This document shows positions 7,854-15,248 of a stretch of 64,000 nt of DNA, one piece after another. The notes under the pieces were generated by a model. That model searched no databases. It was given only the letters and a program-made list of their open reading frames with translations, and was not told the DNA's origin. The translations under genes and the position numbers were made by a program. How positions within the stretch are numbered: position 1 is the first letter of the stretch; each line of letters starts with the position of its first letter. The stretch is from JBBDYG01 sp040901765 (GTDB lineage: Bacteria > Planctomycetota > Planctomycetia > Pirellulales > Lacipirellulaceae): the NCBI GenBank assembly GCA_040901765.1, contig JBBDYG010000104.1, forward strand, positions 12,754 through 76,753, written 5' to 3'.

Positions 7854-8080
7854 GCCGCGCCCTCCATCCGCGGCGACTCGGCCTCGCGGATACCGGCCCG
7901 GACCGCCTGCCGGGCGCGCAAGAGCGCCATCGTCGCCGACAGATGAAGGTGATCGCCGTCGCCACCGTTCATTTTCGCGGCGGTGTAGCGGGCGAGCGTC
8001 GACAGATTGCGCTCTGCCCAGGCGAGCGCCGGCGCGATATGCTCGCTTGCCACCGGCGGGGGGAGAGTGATACGATCCAT
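7850..8080 (-). CDS. Hypothetical island protein, 76 aa
   Basis: Start at 8080 with GGAGGT 7 bases upstream; stop overlaps the ATPase start by 4 bases. Not recognised. Helical, Ala-rich (HIAPALAWAERNLSTLARYT; ATMALLRARQAVRAGIRE). Tight coupling to the RepA/DnaB-like gene suggests a helper such as a helicase-loader fragment or regulator, but nothing in the sequence proves it. Confidence 0.65.
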   Translation of the reverse strand: MDRITLPPPVASEHIAPALAWAERNLSTLARYTAAKMNGGDGDHLHLSATMALLRARQAVRAGIREAESPRMEGAA

Positions 8081-8160
8081 GTAGATACCTCCATGTGGCC
8101 CGTGCCCCGCCTTGCCGTTGGGGTGCGGGCCTTTTTCTGGCCCGCCGGGCGGGTGATAGA

Positions 8161-8460
8161 TCAGACGCCCATCTCTGCGAGCTGCTTTTCGGCGCGGTCA
8201 ATCGCCGCCTCACGCGACTTCGTGCGGGGGGCTGGGGCCGGATCGCCGCTGCGGGCCGCGGTCACTCGCTCGCAGAACTCTTCGTACCACTGGCGCGTGG
8301 TGTAGCGGATCGAGCCACCGATGCAGCCGGTGCGGAGCTTGACGCCCTTCACACCCCTCAAGGCCCACCGCCAAACGGTGACGGGGGAAACGCCTTCAGC
8401 GCTGGCGAGCTTGGGGAGGGAGATGCGCTCGGCCGGGGGAGCGACGGGGAGAGATACCAT
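8161..8460 (-). CDS. DUF1580-like helix-turn-helix protein (possible excisionase or regulator)
   Basis: 99 residues from ATG 8460, with GCGAGGC upstream; a start at 8499 would lack this. The N-terminal half reads ISLPKLASAEGVSPVTVWRW followed by ALRGVKGVKLRTGCIGGSIR. This is the winged HTH pattern of planctomycete DUF1580 and excisionase-type proteins, in which a helix-turn-helix is followed by a wing. The C terminus is a charged helix. Its place between the integrase and the replication gene suits a recombination directionality factor or element regulator. Confidence 0.7.
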   Translation of the reverse strand: MVSLPVAPPAERISLPKLASAEGVSPVTVWRWALRGVKGVKLRTGCIGGSIRYTTRQWYEEFCERVTAARSGDPAPAPRTKSREAAIDRAEKQLAEMGV

Positions 8461-8555
8461 TGTATTGCCTCGCAAGTTGGAAGTGTGAATGACTGTCACT
8501 TGCTGGCGATGGTAATTGACGAAACGGCGAGTGTTCCCGGTTGGTCCGGGTTGTC

Positions 8556-9161
8556 CTAGGTTGTCCCTATCGTTCTGTTTTTCTTTAGCGTGTCGGCTGG
8601 GAACACTTCAGGGAGTTGGCGATTGAACTCTTGCTCCAAGATCGGGCGCGCTATCGACCACGCCCACTTGTGAGCTTTACCCGCGCCGCCTTCCTCTGCG
8701 GGCGCGGGCAATTTGGCGGCGTCGTACAGATTCCGCCGAATGGTCTTAGGACTAACCGATACGATGGCGGCCATCTGGCTAAGCGTAACGTGATAGTCGT
8801 AGTCCGTGGTCGGCAGCTTTTTGCTCGATCGCTCCCGCAAGCCAGCCATTAGCCGGGCGGTAAAGATTGGCGCGTCTCCGCGCCGAGTGCCGTCTCGGCT
8901 TGGGCCGCTGGTGGAAGTATAAATCTGCGGCAATGGCTCGCCGTCCGCCGCTTCGATGGTCGCCAAGAATTGCTCGATATGCTTATCGTCGAATCCCGCT
9001 TGATGCAGAACGACGGCCCATTCCGCTGACAATCCGATCGGCCAATCCAATCCTGTGAGTTGCTTAAACTCTGCGGCGAACGCCTCGTCGGCTTGCCTCT
9101 CTGCGGGGGAGTCCTGCAATCGAATCTTGAATTGCGATTTAATTACGTCCTGAAGTCTCAT
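8556..9161 (-). CDS. HTH-containing hypothetical protein, 201 aa
   Basis: Start at 9161 behind AGGAGGT. The N-terminal 100 residues are unassigned and helical. Residues about 125-150 (VTLSQMAAIVSVSPKTIRRN) form a clear helix-turn-helix, followed by a Lys/Trp-rich segment and a basic C terminus. Probably a DNA-binding regulator of the element. It is the first gene after the integrase in the same direction, with a gap of 115 bp. Confidence 0.65.
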   Translation of the reverse strand: MRLQDVIKSQFKIRLQDSPAERQADEAFAAEFKQLTGLDWPIGLSAEWAVVLHQAGFDDKHIEQFLATIEAADGEPLPQIYTSTSGPSRDGTRRGDAPIFTARLMAGLRERSSKKLPTTDYDYHVTLSQMAAIVSVSPKTIRRNLYDAAKLPAPAEEGGAGKAHKWAWSIARPILEQEFNRQLPEVFPADTLKKNRTIGTT

Positions 9162-9276
9162 AACGCACTACCTCCTATGTCGCCGGGCCGACCAGCCGCG
9201 CCGCCGGGGGTAGTGCTGCCCGGAAGCGTGGCCGGTCTAGTGCGGAGCTACCGCACGAACCCGGCAGGTCATAATC

Positions 9277-10452
9277 CTAACCAATCAACCGCGCCACCTC
9301 GATACCCTTGCTCATATCGCGCTCGGCATAGACTTGCGTCACGTCGGCCCGCGAATGACCCAGCGCAATTTGCGCCGCTTCCAACCCGTGCCCACGTCTC
9401 ACGTCGGTAGCGAAGCTATGCCGCAGCCGGTTCGGTCCCCACGGCTTGATGCCCGCTTTGATGCAGGCGTAGCGGATCGCTTGATGGTAGGACCGGGAAT
9501 CGTAGCACTCGCCCGGCGACTTGCGTGGTTTTCGCTTGACGTTGCTGCCGGGCTTATTGCCGCACGAAAGCGGAGTTACGCGGTTCGCCGTCATTGCCTT
9601 GCGCCGCTTCGTTTCGGCGTCGATGGGCCGGAAGCAGTACATCGCCGCATCGCGCGCCAGGTAACGCAAGAGAACCGCTTGCGCCGATGGGCCGATGAAC
9701 ACTACCCGTTTCTTTCCATGGTGCGCCGTTTTATGCTCGGCCGGTGAGAATGTCCAGACTTCGCCGCTACGGTCGATGTCGCACGGCCGCATGATGCAGA
9801 CCTCTGCGGGCCGCATTCCGGTCAGCCGCTGGACGCGAACCATGTCGCCCACCACGTCGGACAAGTACGCGAGCGTTACCGCAACGTGTAGATCGTGAAC
9901 CGGCAGAACTGGGTCGGATTCCTTAGCGGTTGTTTTGCCGCGCCGCAGTCCCGGCACCATCGACAACGCTTGTGGAACGCTTGCCGCTACCTTCGCTTCG
10001 GACGCTGCCCAGCGGAACATGCGAGCGACCCGCCGCATACTCGCGTTAATATGGGTTCGGCTCCAGCCAAGCTTGATTATTTTGAGTCGCAACGCTCGGA
10101 ATTGGAGAACTCCGAACTCAGCGGCGGGGGTCCGCCCGTACAACTCTTTGAGGGGCCGCACGACGTAGATGATGCTCTGGAATTCACTACTCGCACCGTT
10201 GCCGTAATAGCCCTTGGCGTAGGCCAGATAATCCGCGGCCAATTCACTGACAGTCGCAACCTGCGCTGCGGTGCCGAACGACGTGGATCGCCCCCCGGCA
10301 AGCCACTCCATAACGAGCCGGTCATACTCCAGCTTGCTCGCCTTGGTGCCGTGGGGGCCGCAGTAGAAACGGCGTCCGTTTAGCTCTACGAACGCCTGAC
10401 CGCTGGCCTTATGTTTGCGATAGGCGGGAATCAGCTTGCATGGTCGGGCCAT
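9277..10452 (-). CDS. int: Tyrosine recombinase (integrase) of the tRNA-Asp island
   Basis: 391 residues. An N-terminal DNA-binding part (about 1-185) precedes the catalytic domain. Arg I is in TGMRPAEVC (Arg214). A Lys lies in the EHKTAHHGKKR region. Box II is NRLRHSFAT (Arg344, His345). LGHSRAD holds His366 and the nucleophile is Tyr375 (VTQVYAE). The first position of the box II HxxR is Asn here, a substitution I associate with planctomycete integrases. The gene starts 125 bp from the intact tRNA-Asp with its promoter side facing it, and a palindrome lies 29 bp upstream. It would cut in the anticodon loop. Confidence 0.93.
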   Translation of the reverse strand: MARPCKLIPAYRKHKASGQAFVELNGRRFYCGPHGTKASKLEYDRLVMEWLAGGRSTSFGTAAQVATVSELAADYLAYAKGYYGNGASSEFQSIIYVVRPLKELYGRTPAAEFGVLQFRALRLKIIKLGWSRTHINASMRRVARMFRWAASEAKVAASVPQALSMVPGLRRGKTTAKESDPVLPVHDLHVAVTLAYLSDVVGDMVRVQRLTGMRPAEVCIMRPCDIDRSGEVWTFSPAEHKTAHHGKKRVVFIGPSAQAVLLRYLARDAAMYCFRPIDAETKRRKAMTANRVTPLSCGNKPGSNVKRKPRKSPGECYDSRSYHQAIRYACIKAGIKPWGPNRLRHSFATDVRRGHGLEAAQIALGHSRADVTQVYAERDMSKGIEVARLIG

Positions 10453-10480
10453 TGTGAAGGTTCTCCCTAGGTTGCCCAGA

Positions 10481-10504
10481 GTTATCGGGTATGTACCCGA
10501 TAAC
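10481..10504. promoter_or_regulatory. Terminal palindrome of the island (right copy, int promoter)
   Basis: GTTATCGGGTA-TG-TACCCGATAAC, perfect 11-base arms, between the int start (10452) and the tRNA att site. The partner at 1602-1626 lies at the other end of the island. Candidate operator for int or arm-type binding site. Confidence 0.7.
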
Positions 10505-10577
10505 CCCAGCGGGAAAACGCCTCACTGCCGACCATCGGCAGGTTAACTAAACTCTTGCTACGGCGTGACTTACGTCG

Positions 10578-10621
10578 AGCGACGCGGACGGGACTCGAAC
10601 CCGCAACCACTGGATCGACAG
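10578..10621 (-). repeat. Right attachment repeat inside tRNA-Asp
   Basis: Identical to 1429-1472 over 44 bp. Here it forms the 3' half of the intact tRNA gene, so integration restores a functional tRNA. The interval between the two repeats gives an element of about 9149 bp. Confidence 0.93.
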
Positions 10622-10653
10622 TCCAGTACTCTAACCAATTGAGCTACCGCGCC
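10580..10653 (-). tRNA. tRNA-Asp (GTC)
   Basis: 74-nt cloverleaf on the minus strand. Acceptor stem is GGCGCGG/CCGCGTC, D arm GCTC...GAGT, anticodon arm CTGGA-CTGTCGA-TCCAG with anticodon GTC, and T arm GCGGG-TTCGAGT-CCCGT. Discriminator G73 is as expected for Asp. CCA is not encoded. It is the integration target of the island. Confidence 0.95.
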
Positions 10654-10972
10654 GGAACAGAATTCGCCACCGGGCAACGACATCGTTGGGCGTGCTGCCG
10701 GCTGGGAAACTATAGATTCTACGCAGACGGTTTTTCGTCCGTCAATGGCCCCACACGTGCGATGATCGGCCACGGCCGCAGGACGTGATGAACGCGCGGG
10801 TTGAACCGGTCGCAAGGAATCCGCAGGTGTCGAGATCTTGACGGTTGGCCGCCGGAAATGGGACCCACGGCTCCGCGTATGGCGTAGGTTTGGGAAGGGG
10901 CTTCCCCGGCGGCTGCCAAAAGCTCCGCGACTGCAATTTTCCGCACGATTGGCGCGCAGCTAGGATCACGTC
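10654..10972. other. Intergenic region without a convincing gene
   Basis: 319 bp between tRNA-Asp and the 47-aa gene. Two overlapping minus-strand frames (within 10719-10969) start at GTG without a ribosome-binding site and are Pro/Arg-rich. I do not call them. The tRNA promoter should lie here, but I see no clear -35/-10 pair. Confidence 0.4.
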
Positions 10973-11116
10973 ATGGGTTACTTCATGAGTGTGGTGAACG
11001 ACATCTGGCGATGGTTCACCCTCCTCAATCGCGAGGAATGGTTGGTAGTGCTCGGCGTCGGCGCGGCCTGCGGATTCCTATGCATGCGGGGCTTCGGATC
11101 GCGAAACGAATACTAA
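10973..11116 (+). CDS. Small single-span membrane protein, 47 aa
   Basis: ATG 10973 follows TAGGATC about 8-12 bases upstream; the stop is at 11114-11116. The product starts MGYFMSVVNDIWRWFT. An amphipathic start is followed by one hydrophobic segment (EEWLVVLGVGAACGFLCM) and a short basic tail. It may be co-transcribed with the GGDEF gene 90 bp downstream. Not recognised, but the codon pattern and membrane segment look genuine. Confidence 0.55.
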   Translation: MGYFMSVVNDIWRWFTLLNREEWLVVLGVGAACGFLCMRGFGSRNEY

Positions 11117-11190
11117 TAGTTAGTCGTTAGTCGTAAGTAGATGAAAGCGAAGTTTCTCTAACGACTAACGACCAACCACTAACGACTTGT
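11117..11190. repeat. Inverted 7-bp tandem repeats upstream of the GGDEF gene
   Basis: Left arm TAGTTAGTCGTTAGTCG (11117-11133) and right arm CTAACGACTAACGAC (from 11158) are built of TTAGTCG-type heptads and are inverted relative to each other. The right arm ends 16 bp before the start codon at 11206. Confidence 0.8.
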
Positions 11191-11205
11191 TACAAAGGTC
11201 ATGCA

Positions 11206-12213
11206 ATGGATTCATGGATCGTGGGCATTAGCGAGACGATGGGGCTCGCCGCGGTGGCGCTAATCGGGTATTTATTCGGCCGGCGGACGCGGACTGAAAT
11301 CTCGGACGCCGAACGTGCCGATCGAGATCGCGAGATCGAGCGGGCGGCGCAAATCGCCGGGCGGCTCGAACGCATCGCCGAGGCACTGCGTCAATCGCTT
11401 GCGAGCCATCACGCCCAGGTACTTCAATTCAAGCGCAGATTGCGACAAGTCCGCGAGCTTCCCAGCGACCAGTCGTGGGAAGTGCTGTGCAATGAAGCGG
11501 AATTGGTGCTCGTACCGACAATGGCTCTCGCCAGCCAATTGTCGCAGGCTTACGATCAGCTTCGGCAACAGTCGCAGGCACTCGCAACCTTTACGGCAGG
11601 CCGCGTCGATCCGCTGACCGGCATCGCGACCGCCCGGGCCTTGGAGGAGCAAATCGCGTTTCACCTCCGCTGCCAGCAGACGAATCGCAATGCATTCTCC
11701 ATCGCGATGTTAACCGTCGATGTTTCCGCGCCGGACGCCGCATCGCAAGCCGAATTAGATCGCACGCTGCAAAATGTCGCTCACTTATTGCAGCGCTCGG
11801 TGCGGGGTCATGACTTCCTCGCCCGGTACGGCAGCGAGGAGTTCGCCGTGCTGCTCCCCAACACGAAACTGCAAGGCGCCAATCATTTTGCCCAGCGGAT
11901 CCGCCAACTCGTTGCGGACCAGTTGAGCCTGACGATGAGCATCGGGCTGTCGGAATCGGTGACGGAGGACGACGTGAGGTCGCTACTCGGTCGGGCCGAC
12001 TCCGCTCTCTACAGCGCTCGGGCGTCTGGCGGCGACGGCCAGTTTTCCCATACCGGCGCGGCAATCCGCTCGCAAGACGAGGTAATGATCGCGGCGGCAA
12101 GCGACTCCCTGTCGGTACCCGATTCCAAGCTACCGAAAATCTACGCCACTTCAGAACAGGTCGACGTCTCGCTCGACGAACTGACCGAAGCGCTGGTTGA
12201 AGCCAGCGCTTAA
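11206..12213 (+). CDS. GGDEF-domain protein (putative diguanylate cyclase)
   Basis: 335 residues. One N-terminal membrane helix (ISETMGLAAVALIGYLFG), a cytoplasmic coiled-coil region (about 40-130), then a GGDEF domain (about 140-285). The DPLTGIATARALEE start and the FLARYGSEEFAVLLPNT loop near residue 205 are visible. The signature is GSEEF rather than GGDEF/GGEEF, so the second Gly is Ser. Activity as a diguanylate cyclase is therefore uncertain and it may act as a c-di-GMP-linked scaffold. A C-terminal tail of about 50 residues is unassigned. Ribosome-binding site AAAGG is upstream. Confidence 0.8.
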   Translation: MDSWIVGISETMGLAAVALIGYLFGRRTRTEISDAERADRDREIERAAQIAGRLERIAEALRQSLASHHAQVLQFKRRLRQVRELPSDQSWEVLCNEAELVLVPTMALASQLSQAYDQLRQQSQALATFTAGRVDPLTGIATARALEEQIAFHLRCQQTNRNAFSIAMLTVDVSAPDAASQAELDRTLQNVAHLLQRSVRGHDFLARYGSEEFAVLLPNTKLQGANHFAQRIRQLVADQLSLTMSIGLSESVTEDDVRSLLGRADSALYSARASGGDGQFSHTGAAIRSQDEVMIAAASDSLSVPDSKLPKIYATSEQVDVSLDELTEALVEASA

Positions 12214-12222
12214 GCATTGTTA

Positions 12223-12288
12223 TTAGCCGCGCTCGCTTGCGACGCGCTCTAGCTGCGGGCAGAGCGCGTCGCAAGCGATCGCGGTTAA
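12223..12288. repeat. Long palindrome (28-bp arms), TTAGCCGCG repeat family
   Basis: Arms 12223-12250 and 12261-12288 pair with two mismatches; the inner 17 bp (CGCTTGCGACGCGCTCT and complement) are perfect, with a 10-base loop. It begins with TTAGCCGCG, a motif recurring at 27291, 38921 and 41728 (reverse). It sits 10 bp after the GGDEF stop and may also end that transcript. Confidence 0.75.
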
Positions 12289-12371
12289 CCTTGCACTCCG
12301 TCGCCGCCAACGGAAGATTCTGGTACGCTCAGGGAAGCGGCGTACCCGCGGCATCCCACGGAGGAAGCACC

Positions 12372-13427
12372 ATGCGAAGCAATTATCCTTCTTGCAGAAC
12401 AACCGCGCTCTGCCTGGTGGCGAGCGGTCTGATCCTTTTCGATACGAAGCCGCTGTGCGCGCAAGAGAATGCCGATGTTGAGCAATCGGCCGCAAGGCTA
12501 ATTGAATCGGCAACGCCCGTCATCGATCGGGGGCTGGTTTATTTAGCCAGCGAACAGCAGGCGGATGGCTCGTTCGCCAGCAGCGGCTTTGGCCGGAATG
12601 TGGCGGTCGTCGGACTGGCCGGCATGGCGTTTCTGTCGAACGGCAGCACGCCCGACCGCGGCCCCTACGGCAAAGAAGTCAGCCTGTGCGTGGACTACCT
12701 GCTGAAGCATACGCAGGAGAGCGGCTTTATTGTCGAGCAAGGATCGGCCATCCACGGACCCATGTACGGCCACGGCTTCGCCACGCTCTTCCTGGCCGAG
12801 GTCTACGGAATGTCGCCGCGCGACGACCTGCGCGACAAGTTATCCAAGTCGGTTGGCTTGATCGTGAACTGCCAGAACGACGAAGGAGGCTGGCGGTATC
12901 AACCGCGTCCGCTCGATGCCGATGTATCGGTGACGATTTGTCAGATCATGGCCCTGCGCGCCGCCCGCAACGCGGGACTTTACGTCCCGGCAGAAACCAT
13001 CGATCGCAGCCTGGAATATGTGAAGCGGTGCCAGAATCCCGACGGAGGCTTCGGCTATACCACGCAGGATCGCACCAGCCTGTTTCCGCGCTCCGCGGCG
13101 GGCGTCGTCGCGCTGTACAGCGCCGGCGTCTATGAAGGCGACGAGATCGAGCGTGGCATCGAGTACCTGCTCCGCGAAAACCCGGATGTCCGCAATCTCG
13201 CCACCCAAGGACATTTCTTCTACGGTCACTACTACGCCGTGCAGGCGATGTGGCTCTCCGGCGGCGACCGCTGGCAGCGATGGTACCCCTCGGTCCGCGA
13301 TATCCTGGTCGAGCGCCAGCGGCCCGACGGCTCGTGGCTCGACACCAGCGGACCCCAGTATGCTGCCGCCATGGCCTGTATTATTTTGCAGATGCCGAAC
13401 AACATGGTGCCCATTTTTCAACGCTAA
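12372..13427 (+). CDS. Secreted squalene/prenyl cyclase-fold repeat protein
   Basis: 351 residues with a signal peptide (LCLVASGLILFDTKPLCAQ). ATG 12372 has GGAGGA 8 bases upstream; the open frame before it crosses the palindrome. The mature protein is an alpha/alpha toroid with QW-like repeats: QQADGSFASSGFG, CQNDEGGWRYQP, CQNPDGGFGYTT, RQRPDGSWLDTSG. It lacks the DxDD acid of squalene-hopene cyclases and, being exported, is unlikely to be a classical cyclase. Planctomycetes encode many such exported terpene-cyclase-like proteins of unknown function. The NPCBM gene follows in the same direction. Confidence 0.8.
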   Translation: MRSNYPSCRTTALCLVASGLILFDTKPLCAQENADVEQSAARLIESATPVIDRGLVYLASEQQADGSFASSGFGRNVAVVGLAGMAFLSNGSTPDRGPYGKEVSLCVDYLLKHTQESGFIVEQGSAIHGPMYGHGFATLFLAEVYGMSPRDDLRDKLSKSVGLIVNCQNDEGGWRYQPRPLDADVSVTICQIMALRAARNAGLYVPAETIDRSLEYVKRCQNPDGGFGYTTQDRTSLFPRSAAGVVALYSAGVYEGDEIERGIEYLLRENPDVRNLATQGHFFYGHYYAVQAMWLSGGDRWQRWYPSVRDILVERQRPDGSWLDTSGPQYAAAMACIILQMPNNMVPIFQR

Positions 13428-13504
13428 TCACCGTTGCGATTTCGCCATTTCGTAATTTACACGATTCTTTAATTGTCCTTCTGCGAGGGGTTTTGGGCTC
13501 ACCA

Positions 13505-14734
13505 GTGCGTTTGATTTATCTACATTTGCTAATTGCAGTTTCATTGCTCGGCATGTCGGCGTCGAGTGCGGCTACGCCCGCGCCTCTGTCGGACGTAATC
13601 CTCGCCGGCGAGCAATCCTTCGCGGGGCAACTCGCGGCGCTAGGCGACAACACGCTGCGTTTCACTGCGGCCGATGGCGAGCCGCGCGAAGTTTCGCCGG
13701 GCGCGTTCGTTCGCTGGGCGAACCCGCGCGATCCCGTTCGCCGGCCCCGCATTTTGCTGACCGATGGCAGCGAGCTTGTGGCCGACTTGTCGTGGACCAC
13801 GGACGGCTCGGTACAGCTCGCGGATGACCAGATGCAGGTTCGCACGAGCCTGCTCGGCCGTGTCACGCTGCCGAGTGATACGATCCGCGGCGTGCTGTTC
13901 GACGCTGCCCGCGATCCGGTGGTCGCCGACCGCATGCTGAGCGAAATGCGGGCCGCGGAACCGCTAGAACAAGACCAACTGTGGCTCGTGAATGGCGACC
14001 GGCTGGCCGGCGAGATCGGCAAGATCGACGGCGCTGAGGCGACGCTCAAGCTCGCCGATCAGTCGATCGACGTGCCGCTCACAAACCTATCGGCCGTATC
14101 GTTCCACCAGCCCAATTCCGCGCCGGCCGAGCCTGCCCGCTGGGCACTCGGTTTGCAAGATGGCACGCTGCTGCGCGCCGCATCCGCAACAGGCGATGAA
14201 AAGCGTCTACACGCCAAGCTGGCCGCCGGCATCGAAATCAGTGGCAAATCACTGAGCGATATCGTGTTCTTACAGAATCTAGCCGGCGACGGTTTTACCT
14301 ACGTTTCAGAAATGGAGCCGATCGACTACAAGCACACGCCTTATTTCAATCTCGCGTGGCCGCTCGCAGTCGACGAAAATCTGCTCAGCCAGCCGCTGCG
14401 CGCCGATGACAAGCGATACCTAAAGGGTGTCGCGATGCACTCCGCGTCGCGCGCGGTCTATCGCCTGGCGGGCAACGAACGAACGTTTGAATCTACAATT
14501 GCACTGGACGACACAGCCGGAAACGCAGGGAGCGTCATCTATCGCGTGTACACCGTCCGCAACGGCAAGTCCGAGCTAGCCTTCGAGAGCGACATTGTGC
14601 GCGGCGGCGACGCACCGCAACCGATCTCAGTCAACCTCACCGGCGCACAAGGCCTTGTGCTGCTCGTGGACTACGCCGACTACGGCGACCAGCAGGATCA
14701 CGCAAACTGGCTCGATGCACGGGTGGTGCGGTGA
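13505..14734 (+). CDS. Secreted NPCBM-domain protein
   Basis: 409 residues from GTG 13505 (MRLIYLHLLIAVSLLGMSAS), which gives a clean signal peptide; the open frame upstream overlaps the preceding gene. The central region (residues about 30-280) has repeated beta motifs of the type LTDGSELVADLSW and LVNGDRLAGEIGKIDG. The C-terminal 130 residues form an NPCBM carbohydrate-binding module (RYLKGVAMHSASRAVYRLAG ... VLLVDYADYGDQQDHANWLD). Likely an exported or surface glycan-binding protein. The ribosome-binding site is weak (GAGGGG too far upstream), so the start is uncertain. Confidence 0.75.
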   Translation: MRLIYLHLLIAVSLLGMSASSAATPAPLSDVILAGEQSFAGQLAALGDNTLRFTAADGEPREVSPGAFVRWANPRDPVRRPRILLTDGSELVADLSWTTDGSVQLADDQMQVRTSLLGRVTLPSDTIRGVLFDAARDPVVADRMLSEMRAAEPLEQDQLWLVNGDRLAGEIGKIDGAEATLKLADQSIDVPLTNLSAVSFHQPNSAPAEPARWALGLQDGTLLRAASATGDEKRLHAKLAAGIEISGKSLSDIVFLQNLAGDGFTYVSEMEPIDYKHTPYFNLAWPLAVDENLLSQPLRADDKRYLKGVAMHSASRAVYRLAGNERTFESTIALDDTAGNAGSVIYRVYTVRNGKSELAFESDIVRGGDAPQPISVNLTGAQGLVLLVDYADYGDQQDHANWLDARVVR

Positions 14735-14834
14735 AACTATAGGGAGCCTCGGCCGCAGTTGATTATGACGGCCGATCGACCATAGAATAAATCGAAAGTA
14801 CTTTGCGCTACCTGTTAAGTTGGAGGAATTCTCT

Positions 14835-15062
14835 GTGGCCACTCAACTCCCCACCGACGCCGAAGTCTTTTACGACTTTTTGGGGCACCAGATCGAAAAT
14901 GGCGGCAGAGAGAATTCGCCAGAGGAACTCCTTGCGTATTGGCGGCAAGAGCATGCCGAAGCGGTAGAGGATATTCGGCAAGGGCTCCGCAACATGGAAG
15001 CGGGATTAGGACGGCCCTTTGAGGAAGTCGATGCTGAGATGTGGAAAAAATATGGAGTCTAA
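14835..15062 (+). CDS. Small hypothetical protein, 75 aa
   Basis: GTG 14835 sits 7 bases after GGAGGA; a TTG 15 bases earlier would place that site inside the gene. The product is acidic and helical (EELLAYWRQEHAEAVEDIRQ), ending EVDAEMWKKYGV. Size and composition resemble antitoxins of PIN/RelE-type pairs. No toxin gene follows, since the next DNA is a repeat element. Unassigned. Confidence 0.6.
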   Translation: MATQLPTDAEVFYDFLGHQIENGGRENSPEELLAYWRQEHAEAVEDIRQGLRNMEAGLGRPFEEVDAEMWKKYGV

Positions 15063-15114
15063 AGACCAACCGTAATTGTCGCGTTGAGAGTCTCTACCGC
15101 GAAGCTGTTTCGCC

Positions 15115-15240
15115 TGCCAGCACAGGGTTGCGCAGGGGCATAACCCCGGTTGGGGTAAAGAATGGTCTCAATTGGTTACCCAGGGTAGGTCGCCGTGGCG
15201 ACCAACCCTGGGCTGGAAGGCGTAACGCCTTTGGCGTAAA
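15115..15240 (+). repeat. CCCAGGGTAG hairpin repeat, first locus
   Basis: Full copy at 15174-15240: TACCCAGGGTAG, variable hairpin GTCGCCGTGGCGAC, CAACCCTGGGCT, then GAAGGCGTAACGCC and TTGGCGTAAA. CCCAGGGT pairs with ACCCTGGG around the variable hairpin. A partial copy precedes it (15120-15160, CAGGGTTGCGCAG plus GGCATAACCCC). The same family occurs at 19318-19546. Confidence 0.8.
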
Positions 15241-15248
15241 GCCCGCCT

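Noticed and set aside
7854..8213. 120-residue N-terminal extension of the DnaB/RepA-like protein
   Set aside because: Overlaps the well-started 76-aa gene in another frame; composition is Arg/Pro-rich; ATG 7853 is coupled to the upstream stop.
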